From the NCBI GenBank assembly GCA_032988165.1, contig JANTQF010000599.1, positions 1-10,479 of the forward strand: a stretch of DNA of 10,479 nucleotides, given 5' to 3'. Shown here in pieces: positions 1 to 10,434 of the stretch (its first letter is position 1; each line of letters begins with the position of its first letter). A model generated the notes under the pieces. It was not told the origin of the DNA, did no database searches, and worked only from the letters and a program-made list of their open reading frames with translations. The position numbers and the translations under genes were made by a program. The DNA comes from Emmonsiellopsis sp. PD_33. Its lineage: Eukaryota; Ascomycota; Eurotiomycetes; Onygenales; Ajellomycetaceae.

Positions 1-495
1 CAAGGCTGTGTGGCTGCCGCGTGTATCTGAGAGTTGTGGGTGGTGTGTGGGGAAGGTGGTGTTTGTCGCCTCCTTCATTATTAAGAGCCCCATCGTCGAA
101 TGAAAAGATCTCGGATATATAAAAATGACAAAGAAGGATGATTAAAACGTTGTTGTAGTTGTTGTAAGGGTATGGATATGTTCTATTATCCTGTTTCTGT
201 AAACTCTTTCAAAGTAAGCAAGGAAGGAAGATCACAAATTTCAGGTGCCGCCCATTTCCACTCCATCCCATTCCGTTCCATGGATCCATGCCAGTTGTGT
301 GTGTGCGCATGGCCCGCCCGTCCCCATAGCGCCGGAAAATGGGAAGCCCGTAAGCGATAATGATAGCGATATTCGGATGTTTGAAGTGATAAATACGGTA
401 ATTAACGTGTTAAAATCAAGGTACCCTCGGGTGGGGCGTAATACAGAAAAGAAAATATTTGCAGTCATAAAAATTAGGATGAAGATGACAACACT
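1..495. other. 3' flank of the Kog1 gene; no gene seen
   Basis: This stretch lies downstream of the Kog1 stop codon (Kog1 runs leftwards), so its right part should be the Kog1 3' untranslated region. No canonical AATAAA was seen on the minus strand near the stop. Open frames here are short and resemble nothing known; one of them overlaps the last Kog1 exon on the opposite strand. A small GTT-rich run sits near 150-168 and several CCATTCC-like words lie near 251-290. The first 60 bases are C/A-rich on the minus strand, which might be the leader of a neighbouring gene outside the window, but this cannot be decided here. Confidence 0.6.
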
Positions 496-3400
496 TCAGT
501 ATGAAACAAAATTGACGTGGTTATCGTTGAGAGCCGCACAGGCAAGGATGGTTCGGTGCGGGTGGAAGGCTGTGCTCACGATAGGTGATGACCGGTTTGT
601 ATGGAGGAAACTGGCGTGTGGTTCGTAGGTGGAGAGGTAGGTGCCATCAGTATTGAAAGTTTTGACTTCATGGCGATTGGTACCGCTACGGATTGAATGG
701 TATTAGTATAGGTCAGGAGGGGGCAAAGGCGAGAGGGGTGGTTCATGACTTACACAGTGAAAACAGGAGCATGTTCGTGAACGGCAAGAGTTCGCAACGT
801 ATCCTTTGTGGCGCTGATGGTATCAATCGAGGAATCCATTCTAAGATCCCAGAGCCGGACTTCACCGTTTCGACTGCCAGAAATCAACTCCCTCACTCCG
901 CCACGCTGCATATGTATGTTTGTGATCCATTGCTTGTGTTCTCGCCATACTTTGACCATCGCCGTTGTAGGCTTCAGGCGTTGATCAAATACTCGAACGG
1001 CCCCGTCACCGAATCCGGCAATAAAAATATTTCCTGCCACCTGATCGGATGTCAGGGAGGTGATGCAGGAACCCGAACGAGCAGATATATCCTATAGGAA
1101 TTAGTCTATGTGCCCATTGAAACTCGGAAAAATAAAGACTCAACAACATACGTTCGTGCAAACTTCAGTGGCTGCATTCCACACACGAATGACTTTGACA
1201 TCCCCCGCAACCAACGCCTTTCCTTGGCCCTGCTGCCAATCAAAAACCAGTCCAGCGTTTTTATTGCTGGGGATTAGGTCAGGCAGCGCACGGAATGCTG
1301 TCACAATTTCCACTTTGGATTCTGACTCGTATCTGCGGAATATTTTCAAGACGCCATCAGAGGAACCAGTCATTAAAAGCGCTTGATCATCTTCATTGAT
1401 GAATCGGATTTCGTTGATCTTCGATCCTAATGGGTTGCCGTTGGAGAATCTGTTAAGGCGCGAATTGTTCTGCCAATCCCATATACTAAATCGAAGTTAG
1501 TTTTCCAACTATCACTCTATCAACAGAAACATACCAAACAGTGTCCCTATCATCTGCCACGGCAATGTGGTCCTCAAACTGATGGAAACACATTTTCATC
1601 GGTTGGGTGGGATTGCTCAGAAGGGTCGTACACGCGTCCCATCTGCTAGTCCCTGCCCTTTCTTTGAGCGGCTGGGTTTCGGAAATAATTCTTTCATTTC
1701 TGCTTCGTCGCCATAGGCGCTCATTGTAGTCCGCACTACCAGGTTCATCCGACTCGTTGGGTTTCATTTGCGGTTCTCGGAAATACTATCAATGTGTTAG
1801 GGTTTCCACTCGTCTAGGGGTAGGGGGCATTATAAATAGAGCCGCTCATGAGAAACACAAGATCTTACCTCAGTGGACCAATCAAGAAACTTGCTCTTGA
1901 GAGGAATAGATGGGGGACTATTCACATCCCTAGGATAGAATCCTCGAGAGGGTGGGATGCGAGCTTGACGGTATGATCCTGATTGGACAGGCTGATCGTT
2001 CACTTCTGGTGGTCTGGTCCATTCCGCCGGCGCCCGTCCTCGTGGTGTGATAGGGACACGGCTTTTAACCGGAGTTGTTTTCGCAGAGGAGTTAAGTGGT
2101 GAGGTAGGGCGTTCATTGGTCGCAGACGGTCCAAAGGCAAGGTTCCTCAACGACGCAGCCATGCTTGCTGTTCGTCTCAAGCTTAATGAAAAGTAGCCCT
2201 CAGATTTGGTTGCGTTGGTAGCAGGCGCAGGCGGCGTCGCAGGTCGTGATTTCTTCATATCTCCTAGTTCGGAAAGCTGCTGCTGGGGTTTGTTGATCTG
2301 CGCACGAGCGTATAGTTTAAGGACTTCCTTAGTGGCTGCTTGGGTCAGATTGCGCATTGGAGACTCCAAGAGAGTTTCGTGGATATAATCAACAATCACG
2401 GCGCCGTCTTGAGCCACCTCTGGATGCGGATCAACTGAAAGCATAAGGACAAGTTTCCAGATCGAACCAAATATGGTGTTATAAGATACTCCGTTCTCAT
2501 ATGAAAACGGAGGCGGTTGGGCGTTTTTGGGGGCAGACGCCTGATGCCGTAGTATATGTCGTTCCTCCAGCAGTTGTTCATATGCGGCAACGAGGAACTT
2601 ATTTTGGTATCGTTTGACGAACGTGGATAGGAAAACCAGTAGCTCTTTCCTAACCAGAACACTTCCATCGGATCCCATAGGTAGAACAGCTATTGCGAGA
2701 GATTCTTCAATCTGGGCCACTTGATCGGTCAAATCCGGAATGCCAATAAAGCTTGTCAGAGCATGCAACATTGCAGCCCGTACTTCTGGGACCGGGTCTA
2801 GTGTAAGTTCGCAAAGCCTTGGGGGGGCAGAACATCGAATACCCACCCATTTTGCCTCCGGGAAATCCAGCCAGAGCATACTTAAACAGAGACAAGACCA
2901 TTGGCGTAGCAGAGGATTTTCAACGTCCATCAAATGAGCAAGGCAAGCCTCGAACAGTTCAGGAGCAAGGCAAACGTTCTGTCCTTGAGGGTAGTATTTG
3001 CAGAATATTGCAACGATAAATGCACACATTGCCCGGTGTTCACTTGCATTTCCCACCGGGATAGGAGATGAAGGGCTTAGGATTGTGATGAAATAATGGA
3101 TTCCGTTATCCTTGAGTAAGTCATTCTGCACGGTGTGGTCTACTGCCATGATCCTAGCCCAGATAAAGACCATCACAGGCTTCAGTTCCTGGGCGGTACT
3201 CTGTAGAAGCTTGACAACATACGGAAATATACCGATGCTCAGAGCCAGATGGACTGCCCACGGTCCCAGGTCTAAGAATTTGCTAAGAAGAATTAATGCA
3301 CGCAAGCGGTGGGCTTGGCTCAATAAGACTTGCAATACAATAGGAAGCTGATCTGGTGGGTTCTTCTCTGTTGGTCCAGAAGAAAGATAAACTTCGAATG

Positions 3401-5073
3401 CCGTGAGTTGTTCAGCGAAGAATGAAGAATGTTGATAGTCATAATGACGTTTCCCATCCTCGTGTTCAATAAGAGCTGGAAGTTGAGCAAGGACCATCTC
3501 GATAGCAAGATCCCAGCTCTGCCACAGGGGGTGGGTATGGGTTTCGGGAAGCTTAGGCGAAGAAATTGGGTGGCATTCGTGTGCTCTCATAATTCGTTCA
3601 GCAAGAAGGAAGTTTCTGAATAGAGCAGCAACCATAAGATCCTGCCTAAACAACTTCTTAAACAGGGCTCTAGGTAAGGTATTCCAAGCAATAGTATCCG
3701 TGATTGCCGTGAAAATCCAATTCAGTTCACCAAGTGGGCTTCTTCGGTCCTGAAGACGCCCAGGTACTCGAAATTCGTCGATGGATACATTGATTTGCAA
3801 GGGATTTTGTAGGACAAAGAATCTCAATGCTATTTCAATGGGTGTGGTCAAACAACAAGTAAAAAGGTCCGCAGGAAGGTCCGGATTGGTCGGCAGAGTT
3901 TCTGTCCTTTCGCAAGCGGCGAGCAGAATACAATCACCGTAATTCTGGACGACTGCATTTGGATCTCTTTTGCGAGCTTCGATATTTTCCTTCTCATGCT
4001 TCTCGACGAATGTTTGGAAGTTATGAATGATATTACCAGCATGTGAGACATCGAATACAAACAGGCTAGGTCCGGCAAGCCAAGTTTGCAGATCGTACAG
4101 CGAAACGGGGATATATTGCGTATAATTTTTGTTGAATACCCAAAGCTCACCCGACTGCGTGGGTAATGGGACCCCATGCCCGTTGTAATGAAAGAGAACT
4201 CGTTCATCTTTTGCATTCCGACGGAGAGAAATACAGAATTTCTTTGTTTCGTCGACGGAAGGATCTAGGTATTGCTTGTACCGTGTTCGAAGACTGAGAG
4301 TCTCGTATTGTTCTTGTAGCTTCTTTCCGATCTGCTCCATCACCTTGTTTTGTGCGCCGGTCGTGGACGTTGGATCAACCCAGCATTCCAGTTTGGAGGT
4401 CGGATTGGTCTTCACTACGTCAGGGGGGTCGACTCCAATGTTGAGGCAGATGGCAAGGGCGGCCGAAACGGTTTTCAGCCGATCCCTCATGCGCCAATCC
4501 TGGCTTGGCCAGCTCCCAGCGGGGTCCTTTGGTATCCCGCTAGTTTCATGCCGCTTTTCGGTGAAATACATATAGAAGCTCTAGAAATATGGATTGTTAG
4601 ATGATATTCGGTCCGTCTACATGGAATGGGTGATGCATAACGCTGATACTCACCGAATTGAGAATTTTGAGGTACTCGCTCGAGGTGTACTCTTCATGCC
4701 AACCATGTCTTAGTTGGAAGTCCTCATCATCATCATGGGAGGCCGCCGGAGTCGTCTCGGCTCCAAACCTTGGCCAGTGCTCACTTTTCGCGCGAACCAG
4801 TGTTGGTGTAGGACGTATGGTTCGAGTTGGCGTTGGGGATGTGGAGACAGGTCCTGCAGCTCTGGCCGGGGGATCTTCATCTACGCCATTCTGAACCGGG
4901 ACTTGGATATCGTTGGTGATGTGCTCGCCAGTGGATTTGGACCTGTGATGGCCAGATGGGGCGGGTGGGGTATCATTTGCAGAAGAAGGTATGTACGTAT
5001 CGGTCTGCGGACCAAAAGCAACTCGAACAGATTTGCCTTGGCCACGCTGGGAACCAACAACGCCTTGTGCCAT
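496..5073 (-). CDS. kog1: Kog1/Raptor, TORC1 scaffold subunit (six exons)
   Basis: Raptor/Kog1 binds TOR kinase and presents substrates to it in TOR complex 1, linking nutrients to growth. I place exons at 5073-4654, 4580-1869, 1785-1535, 1485-1152, 1091-754 and 685-496; all joins stay in frame and give about 1414 residues, near the 1300-1560 of known Raptors. In order: a disordered N-terminus (1-140) rich in Ser/Thr-Pro; the Raptor N-terminal caspase-like domain (about 170-440) with WRMRDRLKTVS, HYNGHG (271-276) and VFNKNYTQYIP; helical HEAT-type repeats (about 550-900); a Ser/Thr-Pro-rich linker (about 916-1035); and a C-terminal WD40 propeller (about 1040-1414) with strands such as VCIWDW, IRVWNA, VRVFDQ and VRLWDL. 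The caspase-type Cys is Val318. ATG 5073 (AATATGGC context) is chosen because the open frame above it has no ATG before a stop. Identity is very sure; the first exon's start is less so. Confidence 0.95.
686..753 (-). other. Kog1 intron 5
   Basis: The donor is GTAAGT at 753-748, TACTAAT lies near 708-702 and the acceptor CCGTAG ends at 686. The intron is 68 nt and falls after the second base of a Val codon (GT|C). It joins HEHAPVFTV to GTNRHEVKTF; the last exon then runs 63 codons to TGA at 498-496 and completes the propeller. Confidence 0.9.
1092..1151 (-). other. Kog1 intron 4
   Basis: The donor is GTATGT at 1151-1146, a CTAAT branch word lies about 15 nt before the acceptor, and the acceptor CTATAG ends at 1092. 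The intron is 60 nt and phase 0, joining TEVCTN to DISARSGSCITS inside the WD40 propeller. Confidence 0.9.
1486..1534 (-). other. Kog1 intron 3
   Basis: The donor is GTATGT at 1534-1529, CTAAC is at 1500-1496 and the acceptor TTTAG ends at 1486. At 49 nt it is the shortest intron here. It splits a codon after two bases (TG|T, Cys), giving DTVCIWDWQ at the first propeller blade; unspliced reading gives Trp and soon a stop. Confidence 0.92.
1786..1868 (-). other. Kog1 intron 2
   Basis: The donor is GTAAGA at 1868-1863, a CTAAC branch word lies at 1801-1797 and the acceptor GATAG ends at 1786. The intron is 83 nt and phase 0. It joins KFLDWSTE to YFREPQMKPN, which continues the conserved lead-in to the WD40 propeller. 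Confidence 0.9.
4581..4653 (-). other. Kog1 intron 1
   Basis: The donor is GTGAGT at 4653-4648, the branch-like CTAAC is at 4600-4596 and the acceptor is TTTCTAG ending at 4581. The intron is 73 nt and phase 0. Splicing joins the disordered N-terminus (ending LKILNS) to SFYMYFTEKR, which leads directly into the conserved Raptor domain. Read-through would soon reach a stop, and the large exon would then seem to begin at the internal ATG at 4571. Confidence 0.9.
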
Positions 5074-5144
5074 ATTGGAGGGTCGCTGAGCAGCCGCAAT
5101 GCTATCCAGGTCCAGGTTGGGTCTCACAGCCTGCAGTCACTCAT
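5074..5144 (-). other. Kog1 leader or N-terminal extension, with acceptor and possible uORF
   Basis: Above ATG 5073 the Kog1 frame stays open for 19 codons without an ATG, back to an acceptor-like CTGCAG ending at 5131, with a TGA just above it at 5139-5137. A CTGAC branch-like word at 5152-5148 is well placed for that acceptor, and the nearest good donor is GTAAGT at 5309-5304, which would make a 179-nt leader intron. The frame entering from that donor has no ATG before an upstream TAG, which favours a leader intron over an extra coding exon. If unspliced, the leader would carry a six-codon uORF (ATG at 5144, TGA ending at 5124) in a good start context. Confidence 0.5.
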
Positions 5145-5592
5145 GGTGTCAGCAGAGGGGGTTGCAGAGATATTCTGCGCGGTAAACCGGGAAATAATTA
5201 TATCGTGCGCGGACTATTGGACATATACAGAATCATTAGGATACGCTTGTTCCAACAACGGAAGAGCCCGGCCATCAAGCCTGCCCGCAACGACTTCATG
5301 GGAACTTACGCAGACAGTGGTGGCAAAGGAAAGGAGTCTAGAGAATTTCAGCGGATGCGCACATACTGCACACCCGATGTCTGAAGAGCAAGGAGATGCG
5401 CCGCGAAGGAGCAGAAGCTATGGCGTTGGAAAGCATGGAGTTGGGCCCAGCACCGCGTTGAGGTTGGACGTCTTTGCTTCGGGAGCTGTTTTGGGCGGCC
5501 GGAGCGGGCGCGCCGGATTAACAATAGCCCGCCACAGCAACATCTTCAACCTCCCTTGTTCCTTCGCCTGCTCAACTCCTCTACAGGAACAA

Positions 5593-5868
5593 TTATCTCG
5601 GGTTTGGGCAGCAACCCGCGGATACAAATAATGGCACCGTTTGGGAGTGCAGGTCAACAAGAATCTTGCCTCTGCCAGGAACACATCCTTCATCCTCCGT
5701 TTCACGAAACGTGATCATCAAGGGTCTGTCCCCTTGAAACACCCCCCAGCTTCCCATGTATGGCCTGACATCACCAACAAGCTGTTCACAATTCAGAAAA
5801 TGTGACGTTTGCTTGAAATCAGTGGGAACTGGTATCGGCCGCGTTGTCTCGCTCAAAAGAACCTGCAT
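5593..5868 (-). other. Small unassigned open frame upstream of Kog1
   Basis: An ATG at 5868 opens 91 codons ending in TAA at 5595-5593, on the same strand as Kog1 and 0.5 kb above it. The product would have four Cys and a mixed, non-repetitive composition. I recognise no family, signal peptide or membrane segment. It could be a small gene, a frame in a long Kog1 leader, a relic, or chance; there is no independent support for expression. Confidence 0.2.
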
Positions 5869-6732
5869 TGGCAAAATATCGATGGATTATTCTATGGCAG
5901 CGTACTGCATCCCTCCAACGCTCATTTCTTGATTCGTTGGGGGTTTGGTAGCCTGCTCCGCGTACTTGTTGCTTCCGTTGTTTTAGCGTCCTTCGACGCT
6001 GTTCTGCCTGTATATCGAGCTATCCCAATCCGTCGCGGAGTACCTCACGGGTGCCAAACCGTGAGACCTTATTTGGGAAGATTTGGTTTCAAAGACCGAC
6101 TTTTGGTGTCTCAGCTTATTGCCGCTCAAGCCAGCACTTGTTTATCAAATGAGAACAAGGAGACTCCACGTTTTTCTTCACATCTCGTTGCTGCCCAGAC
6201 CCCCACTCCCCTAGTTCCAGGTCCAAGCTGCAGCCGCCCATTGCCTCGAGTATCTAATGCCCCCCTCCCCACTCGCTTCATTCACACCAAGGAGGGACAC
6301 TTCGATTACCAACACTTCTATAGCGTTATCCCACAGTGTACTCTGTTCTCCCCGCAAGTCCTTACGCCCCACATGTGGTTAAATTGTCAGGAATCAAAAA
6401 TTAAAGCCAATCATGATGCCTACCAATATGTTCTGCAGTGCCTCATCGGCGCAAAGGCGGACCTCTCCTCTCCATTGCATAGATTGTTTCTCGAATGGAC
6501 GCGGGCTGTGGAAGGCGCTGTCACATGGGTCCATGTTTCAATCTTGATGGACCTTCTACATTGGTCGTATTGGGCGGATTATCCTGAATGCCGTGGACCC
6601 AGTTATCAGAAGCCCGTCATACGACAATTCCCCCGCGCCGAACCCTCTATCATTGCCGTCTCTTACAGAACCCTATACGGTGCCCCGTATATTCCATGGC
6701 TTTCTTGGCCTTCTTCTGACGTTCTCGGGTAG
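5809..6732 (+). other. Long open frame of unknown status, no early ATG
   Basis: The frame stays open for about 307 codons and ends in TAG at 6730-6732, but its first in-frame ATG is at 6373, so an ATG-initiated product would be only about 120 residues. The inferred peptide resembles no family I know and is rich in Trp near the end. Codon third positions show no clear bias like that of the cellulase. A second open frame overlaps its end (about 6560-6850, also without an early ATG). It may be part of a spliced gene, a decayed gene, or chance. Confidence 0.2.
5985..6000. repeat. 6-bp inverted repeat with CTTC loop
   Basis: AGCGTC and GACGCT are perfect reverse complements separated by CTTC. It lies inside the long unassigned open frame. 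No T-run follows and no RNA gene is apparent; function unknown. Confidence 0.5.
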
Positions 6733-7236
6733 GCTGGCCGACTTTCCACCTCTTGGCCTGGGCTGGGACTCAAGCCTTGATAACGCCGATCGTTTTAGAT
6801 CAGGAACCCCAAGCATGCCTGGCCGTGTCAGTGCCAATCGGCATTCATAAACGAATTTTATTCCGGGTGGTGGCGCGTCATTGAAGATCTCTCGATCTCC
6901 TGAAGCTTAGCAGGCCGAGAAAGCTTATTCTGTCTTCAACAGGAGACAGCTGCATCGTTCCTCTATTTGCTCCTTCTTTTCAGTGTTTTCTCCAACACAA
7001 AATCTCGGGCCACTATTTGGAACGGGCAGAGCAAAACGAAATCAAGTGTCGCATTAAGATCGGGTATGCTTTTTCGCTATAATATTAATGAACGGACCCA
7101 TATAATATTGCGATGCCTGACCTTGTGAAGGCTTCTGGATTCCTTCTATCGCGGTAGCGCCGCATCAACGTGTTTGAGCTGCGGGGTATGGGGAAATTCA
7201 AACTGCTATACCAAGCCAATCACTTTGGGGAAATTG

Positions 7237-7254
7237 TGGAGTCCGGGTACTCCA
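7237..7254. repeat. 6-bp inverted repeat TGGAGT/ACTCCA
   Basis: TGGAGT and ACTCCA flank CCGGGT. Close by, the 10-mer TGGGGAAATT occurs twice in the same orientation (7189-7198 and 7226-7235). Together these look like a small protein-binding cluster in the intergenic region, but no known regulator site is matched with confidence. Confidence 0.45.
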
Positions 7255-7616
7255 GCTCCTCCCCCATATCATATATGATCTTGCCCCCCGGAAAGTCGCC
7301 TCCTCGTCGGTTTTAGGCTCTTACTTATTATTGGTCGCTGAGAGACTTCCCGCCTAGTTTCTTCAGACTGGTCACCCGCATTCAGTGCAATCTCCCTAAG
7401 CCAAACTGAGGCATCTGCCGTTGTGGATTCTTTCTTCAGATCGACACTGCTTTATTATTTAATCAGGCCGGTTACTTATGCCTCTACCCTTGTTGCAGAC
7501 GCCGGACACGACGATATTATCCGCCAAGGCGAATCGCCCGAGTATTCTTTTCGCCCAATAATTATTGGAACGAAGCGGAATAAAGTGGGCATTCCTTGCA
7601 TAGATACCACCATATA

Positions 7617-7623
7617 GGCTAAA
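7617..7623 (+). promoter_or_regulatory. Candidate XlnR/Xyr1 site GGCTAAA
   Basis: GGCTAAA matches the known site of the (hemi)cellulase activator XlnR of Aspergillus. It lies about 1.27 kb above the cellulase start, which is far but within the range of fungal promoters. I found no second copy nearer the gene, so its role is uncertain. Confidence 0.35.
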
Positions 7624-7675
7624 ACAGACCGTCAGTTGGAAAATCCCGGCATCTTCATCTTCGGCAATGGACCGG

Positions 7676-7700
7676 CCCGGGTTCGCGAAGCCTCACGTGA
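7676..7700. promoter_or_regulatory. Three adjacent palindromes incl. E-box TCACGTGA
   Basis: CCCGGG (7676-7681), TTCGCGAA (7682-7689) and TCACGTGA (7693-7700) follow each other with at most three bases between. TCACGTGA contains the CACGTG E-box bound by bHLH factors of the Cbf1/SREBP type in fungi. Which factor, if any, binds here is not known. Confidence 0.4.
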
Positions 7701-7934
7701 TCAATATCCTCCAACCTCCTCGCATGAAACGGATGCTGAAGATTATTCTTCTTTTCAACCGTCGGGCGGGAAAGAGATGGGGTACCATGAAACAGTCATC
7801 TTAATTGGCCTTATGCTTCTATCTAATGTTAGGCATCATCCGCCAATCGCATGTTGTAACAAACACGGAGATTCCGGCCACGCCAACACTCGACGTGCCT
7901 ACCCGTCTCCTCTCCCCTACAGCATCCGAGTGTT

Positions 7935-8410
7935 GCGGGGAGCATTCTTGAGGATACCCCTTCTCCGGATTTGATTTGCCCCGAAGAATCTGCTACGCTT
8001 TTCATATCGCTTTAGTGGGTTCTTGCGGAGTCTATCCTTTCCTTGGTTGAAGTTGGGGCGCACTGTCTCTTTTCCAGAATATTCGCTAGTTTCTGTTCCT
8101 GTGTGATCAGCGGCGTTCCAAGGTTTCTTCTGCATTTGAAGTCCGGGGAGAACCCATGTTTCCACCAATGCAGCATCTAGGTTTGATATTCTAGATACCC
8201 ATTCCCCCTTGATTTCCGCTTCCCTTCCTAGGATCTGAAAATCCATATGCATGCATACGAATATGTACCGCCCTATAGTAACCTTCCGAGAGATACGAAG
8301 AATTATAAACTTGAAGTTGGTCCAGAGAAGCGAATTTCCAGCTTGTGAGAAGGGTAATACCCGCTTGACCCCGTACTTGATCACTACGGGGAAATAGACT
8401 TCCACCGGAG
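7935..8410. promoter_or_regulatory. Candidate CreA carbon-repression sites
   Basis: CreA binds SYGGRG in Aspergillus. Matches in the cellulase upstream region are GCGGGG at 7935-7940, CTCCGG (reverse orientation) at 7963-7968, CCGGGG at 8143-8148 and CCGGAG at 8405-8410. The first two lie 23 bp apart, a loose pair. Glucose repression is expected for this kind of gene, but the motif is short and some matches will be chance. Confidence 0.4.
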
Positions 8411-8416
8411 GTTCCG
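8406..8416. promoter_or_regulatory. CGG-N5-CCG dyad
   Basis: CGG and CCG separated by AGGTT form an inverted pair of the half-sites recognised by Zn2Cys6 transcription factors; ClrB/CLR-1-type cellulase activators bind CGG pairs of this class. It lies about 480 bp above the start codon and overlaps a CreA-type hexamer (8405-8410), so activator and repressor could compete. Binding is inferred. Confidence 0.4.
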
Positions 8417-8480
8417 CCGTTTCAATCGCCTAGTATTCCTTCTCCAATCTCGCCCGGATGTTTCGTTTTGCGCTGGACAG

Positions 8481-8495
8481 GGTTGGCCAACCAAT
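8481..8495. promoter_or_regulatory. 12-bp palindrome GGTTGGCCAACC merging with a CCAAT box
   Basis: GGTTGGCCAACC (8481-8492) is a perfect palindrome, and its right end runs into CCAAT (8491-8495), the core site of the fungal CCAAT-binding (HAP/AnCF) complex. It is about 400 bp above the start codon. Confidence 0.45.
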
Positions 8496-8522
8496 ATATT
8501 AGTCCCTTCGCAGTGGAAATCC

Positions 8523-8544
8523 AGGTTATGGGTCTTCATAACCT
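8523..8544. repeat. 8-bp inverted repeat AGGTTATG-N6-CATAACCT
   Basis: Two perfectly complementary 8-mers flank GGTCTT. It lies about 350 bp above the cellulase start, between other dyads. No known regulator site is matched; it may be an operator-like site or a chance hairpin. Confidence 0.5.
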
Positions 8545-8733
8545 AGCTATCCCCGACCAGTGTCTCAACCATGCAAATTGTGCTGTCAATTAGCAGCAGG
8601 GGAAAACCCTAATGCCCATACCTTGACAAATTCACCGAAAATGGTTGAAATCAGATGTCTGCCTTTCCTTGCAGTTGTCCGACTCGTACCATCCCGTGGA
8701 TCCGCCATTGAATGATATCACCACAATATTATG

Positions 8734-8759
8734 CGGATTATCAAGCCGACAGGCCGGCC
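8734..8759. promoter_or_regulatory. CGG-N9-CCG dyad plus GGCCGGCC
   Basis: CGG at 8734-8736 and CCG at 8746-8748 form an inverted Zn2Cys6-type pair, followed three bases on by the palindrome GGCCGGCC (8752-8759). They sit about 65-90 bp above the TATA box, a good place for an activator. The spacing does not exactly match a regulator site I can name with confidence. Confidence 0.4.
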
Positions 8760-8780
8760 CCTGAATACCAGCCGTCACCA

Positions 8781-8831
8781 CCAATCAACCGATCTATACT
8801 CACGCTAGCTCCCAGTCTCCATGTATATAAA
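8781..8831 (+). promoter_or_regulatory. Core promoter of the GH7 gene (CCAAT and TATA)
   Basis: CCAAT at 8781-8785 and TATATAAA at 8824-8831 lie 112 and 66 bp above the start codon. The pyrimidine-rich CTCTATTCTTCAACCCAACC run after the TATA box (about 8860-8880) is typical of fungal transcription starts, implying a leader of roughly 30-45 nt. The start codon context GCCACCATGA is a near-perfect Kozak sequence. Confidence 0.75.
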
Positions 8832-8896
8832 CCTCCTTCCAGATCCCTCGAAATCAGTCTCTATTCTTCAACCCAACCACAGTCAAATCAGCCACC

Positions 8897-10327
8897 ATGA
8901 ATCGCAATCTTGCTATCATTTCCTCCCTCCTCGCCGTCGCCAATGGCCAGCTCGTTGGTACCGAGACGCCCGAGACACATCCCCCAATGACCTGGTTGGA
9001 GTGCACTGCGCCAGATGCCTGCACGGAAGTCAATGGTGAGGTTGTGATTGACGCAAATTGGCGTTGGCTCCATTTAGCAGACGGAATCGACAACTGTTAC
9101 ACCGATAACACCTGGAATGAGACCGCCTGTCCTGACAACGCCGCATGCGCTGCCAATTGTGCGCTTGATGGTGCCGATTACGAGGGCACATACGGAGCAG
9201 TCGCTAGCGGTGACTCTTTGTCCCTCACGCTTGTCACTGAGGGTGAATATTCCAAAAACATCGGCTCCCGTTTGTACATGATGGAGAGTGAAGATACCTA
9301 CAAGATGTACCAACTGTTGAACCACGAGTTCACTTTCGACGTGGACCTCTCGGGTCTCCCTTGCGGCCTCAACGGCGCCCTGTACTTTGTGTCCATGGAT
9401 GCCGATGGTGGATTGTCCAAGTATGAGAGTAACAAGGCGGGAGCGAAATACGGTACCGGGTACTGTGACGCTCAGTGCCCCCGTGACCTTAAGTTCATCA
9501 ACGGCGAGGTAAGTTTCACTATCCCTACGTATCGGTCCAACAATACTAATTTTGCCTATTAGGGCAACGTCGAGGGCTGGGTACCATCTGACAACGATGC
9601 AAACGCCGGCGTTGGCGGCCACGGATCGTGCTGCTCAGAGATGGACGTTTGGGAAGCTAACTCCATGGGTACCGCCTACACCCCCCACTCTTGCGATACC
9701 CCAGGCCAGGCCCTCTGTGAAGGTGAGGGTTGCGGCGGTACCTACTCCGAGACTCGATATAATGGCCCCTGCGACCCTGACGGATGTGACTTCAACGCCT
9801 ATCGCCAAGGTAACAAGGAATTCTACGGCCCAGGTCTGACAGTCGATACTTCCAAGCCATTCACCGTCGTTACCCAGTTCCTCACTGATACCGGAGCTGA
9901 TGACGGTACCCTCAGCGAGATCCGTCGCTACTACGTCCAGGATGGTGTGACCATTCCCAACTCCCAATCTACCATTGAGGGAGTTCCCGGTGACTCCGTC
10001 CAGAAGGACTTCTGCGACGCCCAGAAGGAAGTCTTCGGTGATGAATACACCTGGGAGCAACACGGTGGATTTGCCGCCATGAGCGAGGCCATGGCCAACG
10101 GAATGGTTCTCGTCATGAGCATCTGGGATGACCACTACGCCAACATGCTTTGGCTCGACAGCACCTACCCCACTGATGCCGATCCAGAAGCTCCCGGCAA
10201 GGGCCGTGGCCCTTGCCCGACCACCTCTGGTGTTCCCGCTGACGTTGAGGCAGAGAGCCCTGACGCCAAGGTTACTTTCTCCAACATCAAGTACGGCCCC
10301 ATCAACTCCACTTTTGCTGCCGTCTAG
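8897..10327 (+). CDS. Secreted GH7 cellobiohydrolase, single-domain (two exons)
   Basis: GH7 cellobiohydrolases release cellobiose processively from cellulose chain reducing ends, outside the cell. Exons 8897-9508 and 9563-10327 give 458 residues, usual for a catalytic domain alone. Residues 1-17 are a signal peptide, probably cut before Gln18. The signature CCSEMDVWEAN carries nucleophile Glu230, Asp232 and acid/base Glu235; His246, Trp57, Trp392 and product-site Arg269, Asp277, Arg285 and Arg419 match Trichoderma reesei Cel7A H228, W40, W376, R251, D259, R267 and R394. Tunnel-loop segments (NVEGW...HGSCC, CGGTYS) are kept, favouring cellobiohydrolase over endoglucanase. Eighteen Cys fit nine Cel7A disulfides; the N-terminal pair (C4-C72) is absent, as in several Eurotiales enzymes. 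N-glycosylation sequons lie at Asn74 and Asn452. There is no linker or CBM1. A local oddity is NSMGTAYTPHSC after the catalytic motif, where Cel7A has NSISEALTPHPC. It resembles cbhA-type genes; I assign no symbol. Confidence 0.96.
9509..9562 (+). other. Intron of the GH7 gene
   Basis: The donor is GTAAGT at 9509-9514, the branch site TACTAAT is at 9544-9550 and the acceptor TATTAG ends at 9562. The intron is 54 nt and phase 0. Splicing joins DLKFINGE to GNVEGW, the unbroken order seen in other GH7 enzymes; unspliced reading stops at the TAG of the acceptor itself. Confidence 0.95.
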
Positions 10328-10353
10328 ATCAAGTTAGGTTGATGAAGGGCGTT

Positions 10354-10414
10354 GCCAGTCTTGCTGGCCGCTCCTTGGTATCTTGTGCATGGCGCTTGTC
10401 TGCGCTAAGATACC
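10354..10414 (+). other. Two hairpins in the GH7 3' untranslated region
   Basis: GCCAG (10354-10358) pairs with CTGGC (10364-10368) around a 5-nt loop. Then GGTATCTT (10377-10384) pairs with AAGATACC (10407-10414); inside its 22-nt loop GCGC (10392-10395) can pair with GCGC (10402-10405). Both outer stems are perfect. They begin 26 nt after the stop codon, so they would lie in the mRNA. Roles in stability or 3' processing are inference. Confidence 0.55.
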
Positions 10415-10434
10415 CCGAACCGTGCATCCCCCCT

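Larger units (their letters stand above)
5145..8400. other. Large intergenic region, no convincing gene
   Basis: These 3.2 kb separate the two divergent genes. I see no recognisable protein domain, tRNA, 5S RNA or transposon end. It contains a GC-rich patch around GGCGCGCC (near 5506-5516), a C-rich stretch near 6195-6275, an AT-rich stretch near 7075-7110 with TATAATATT twice (7078-7086, 7101-7109), and the small dyads and open frames listed separately. Part must be the Kog1 promoter and leader (left end) and part the distal promoter of the cellulase (right end). Confidence 0.6.
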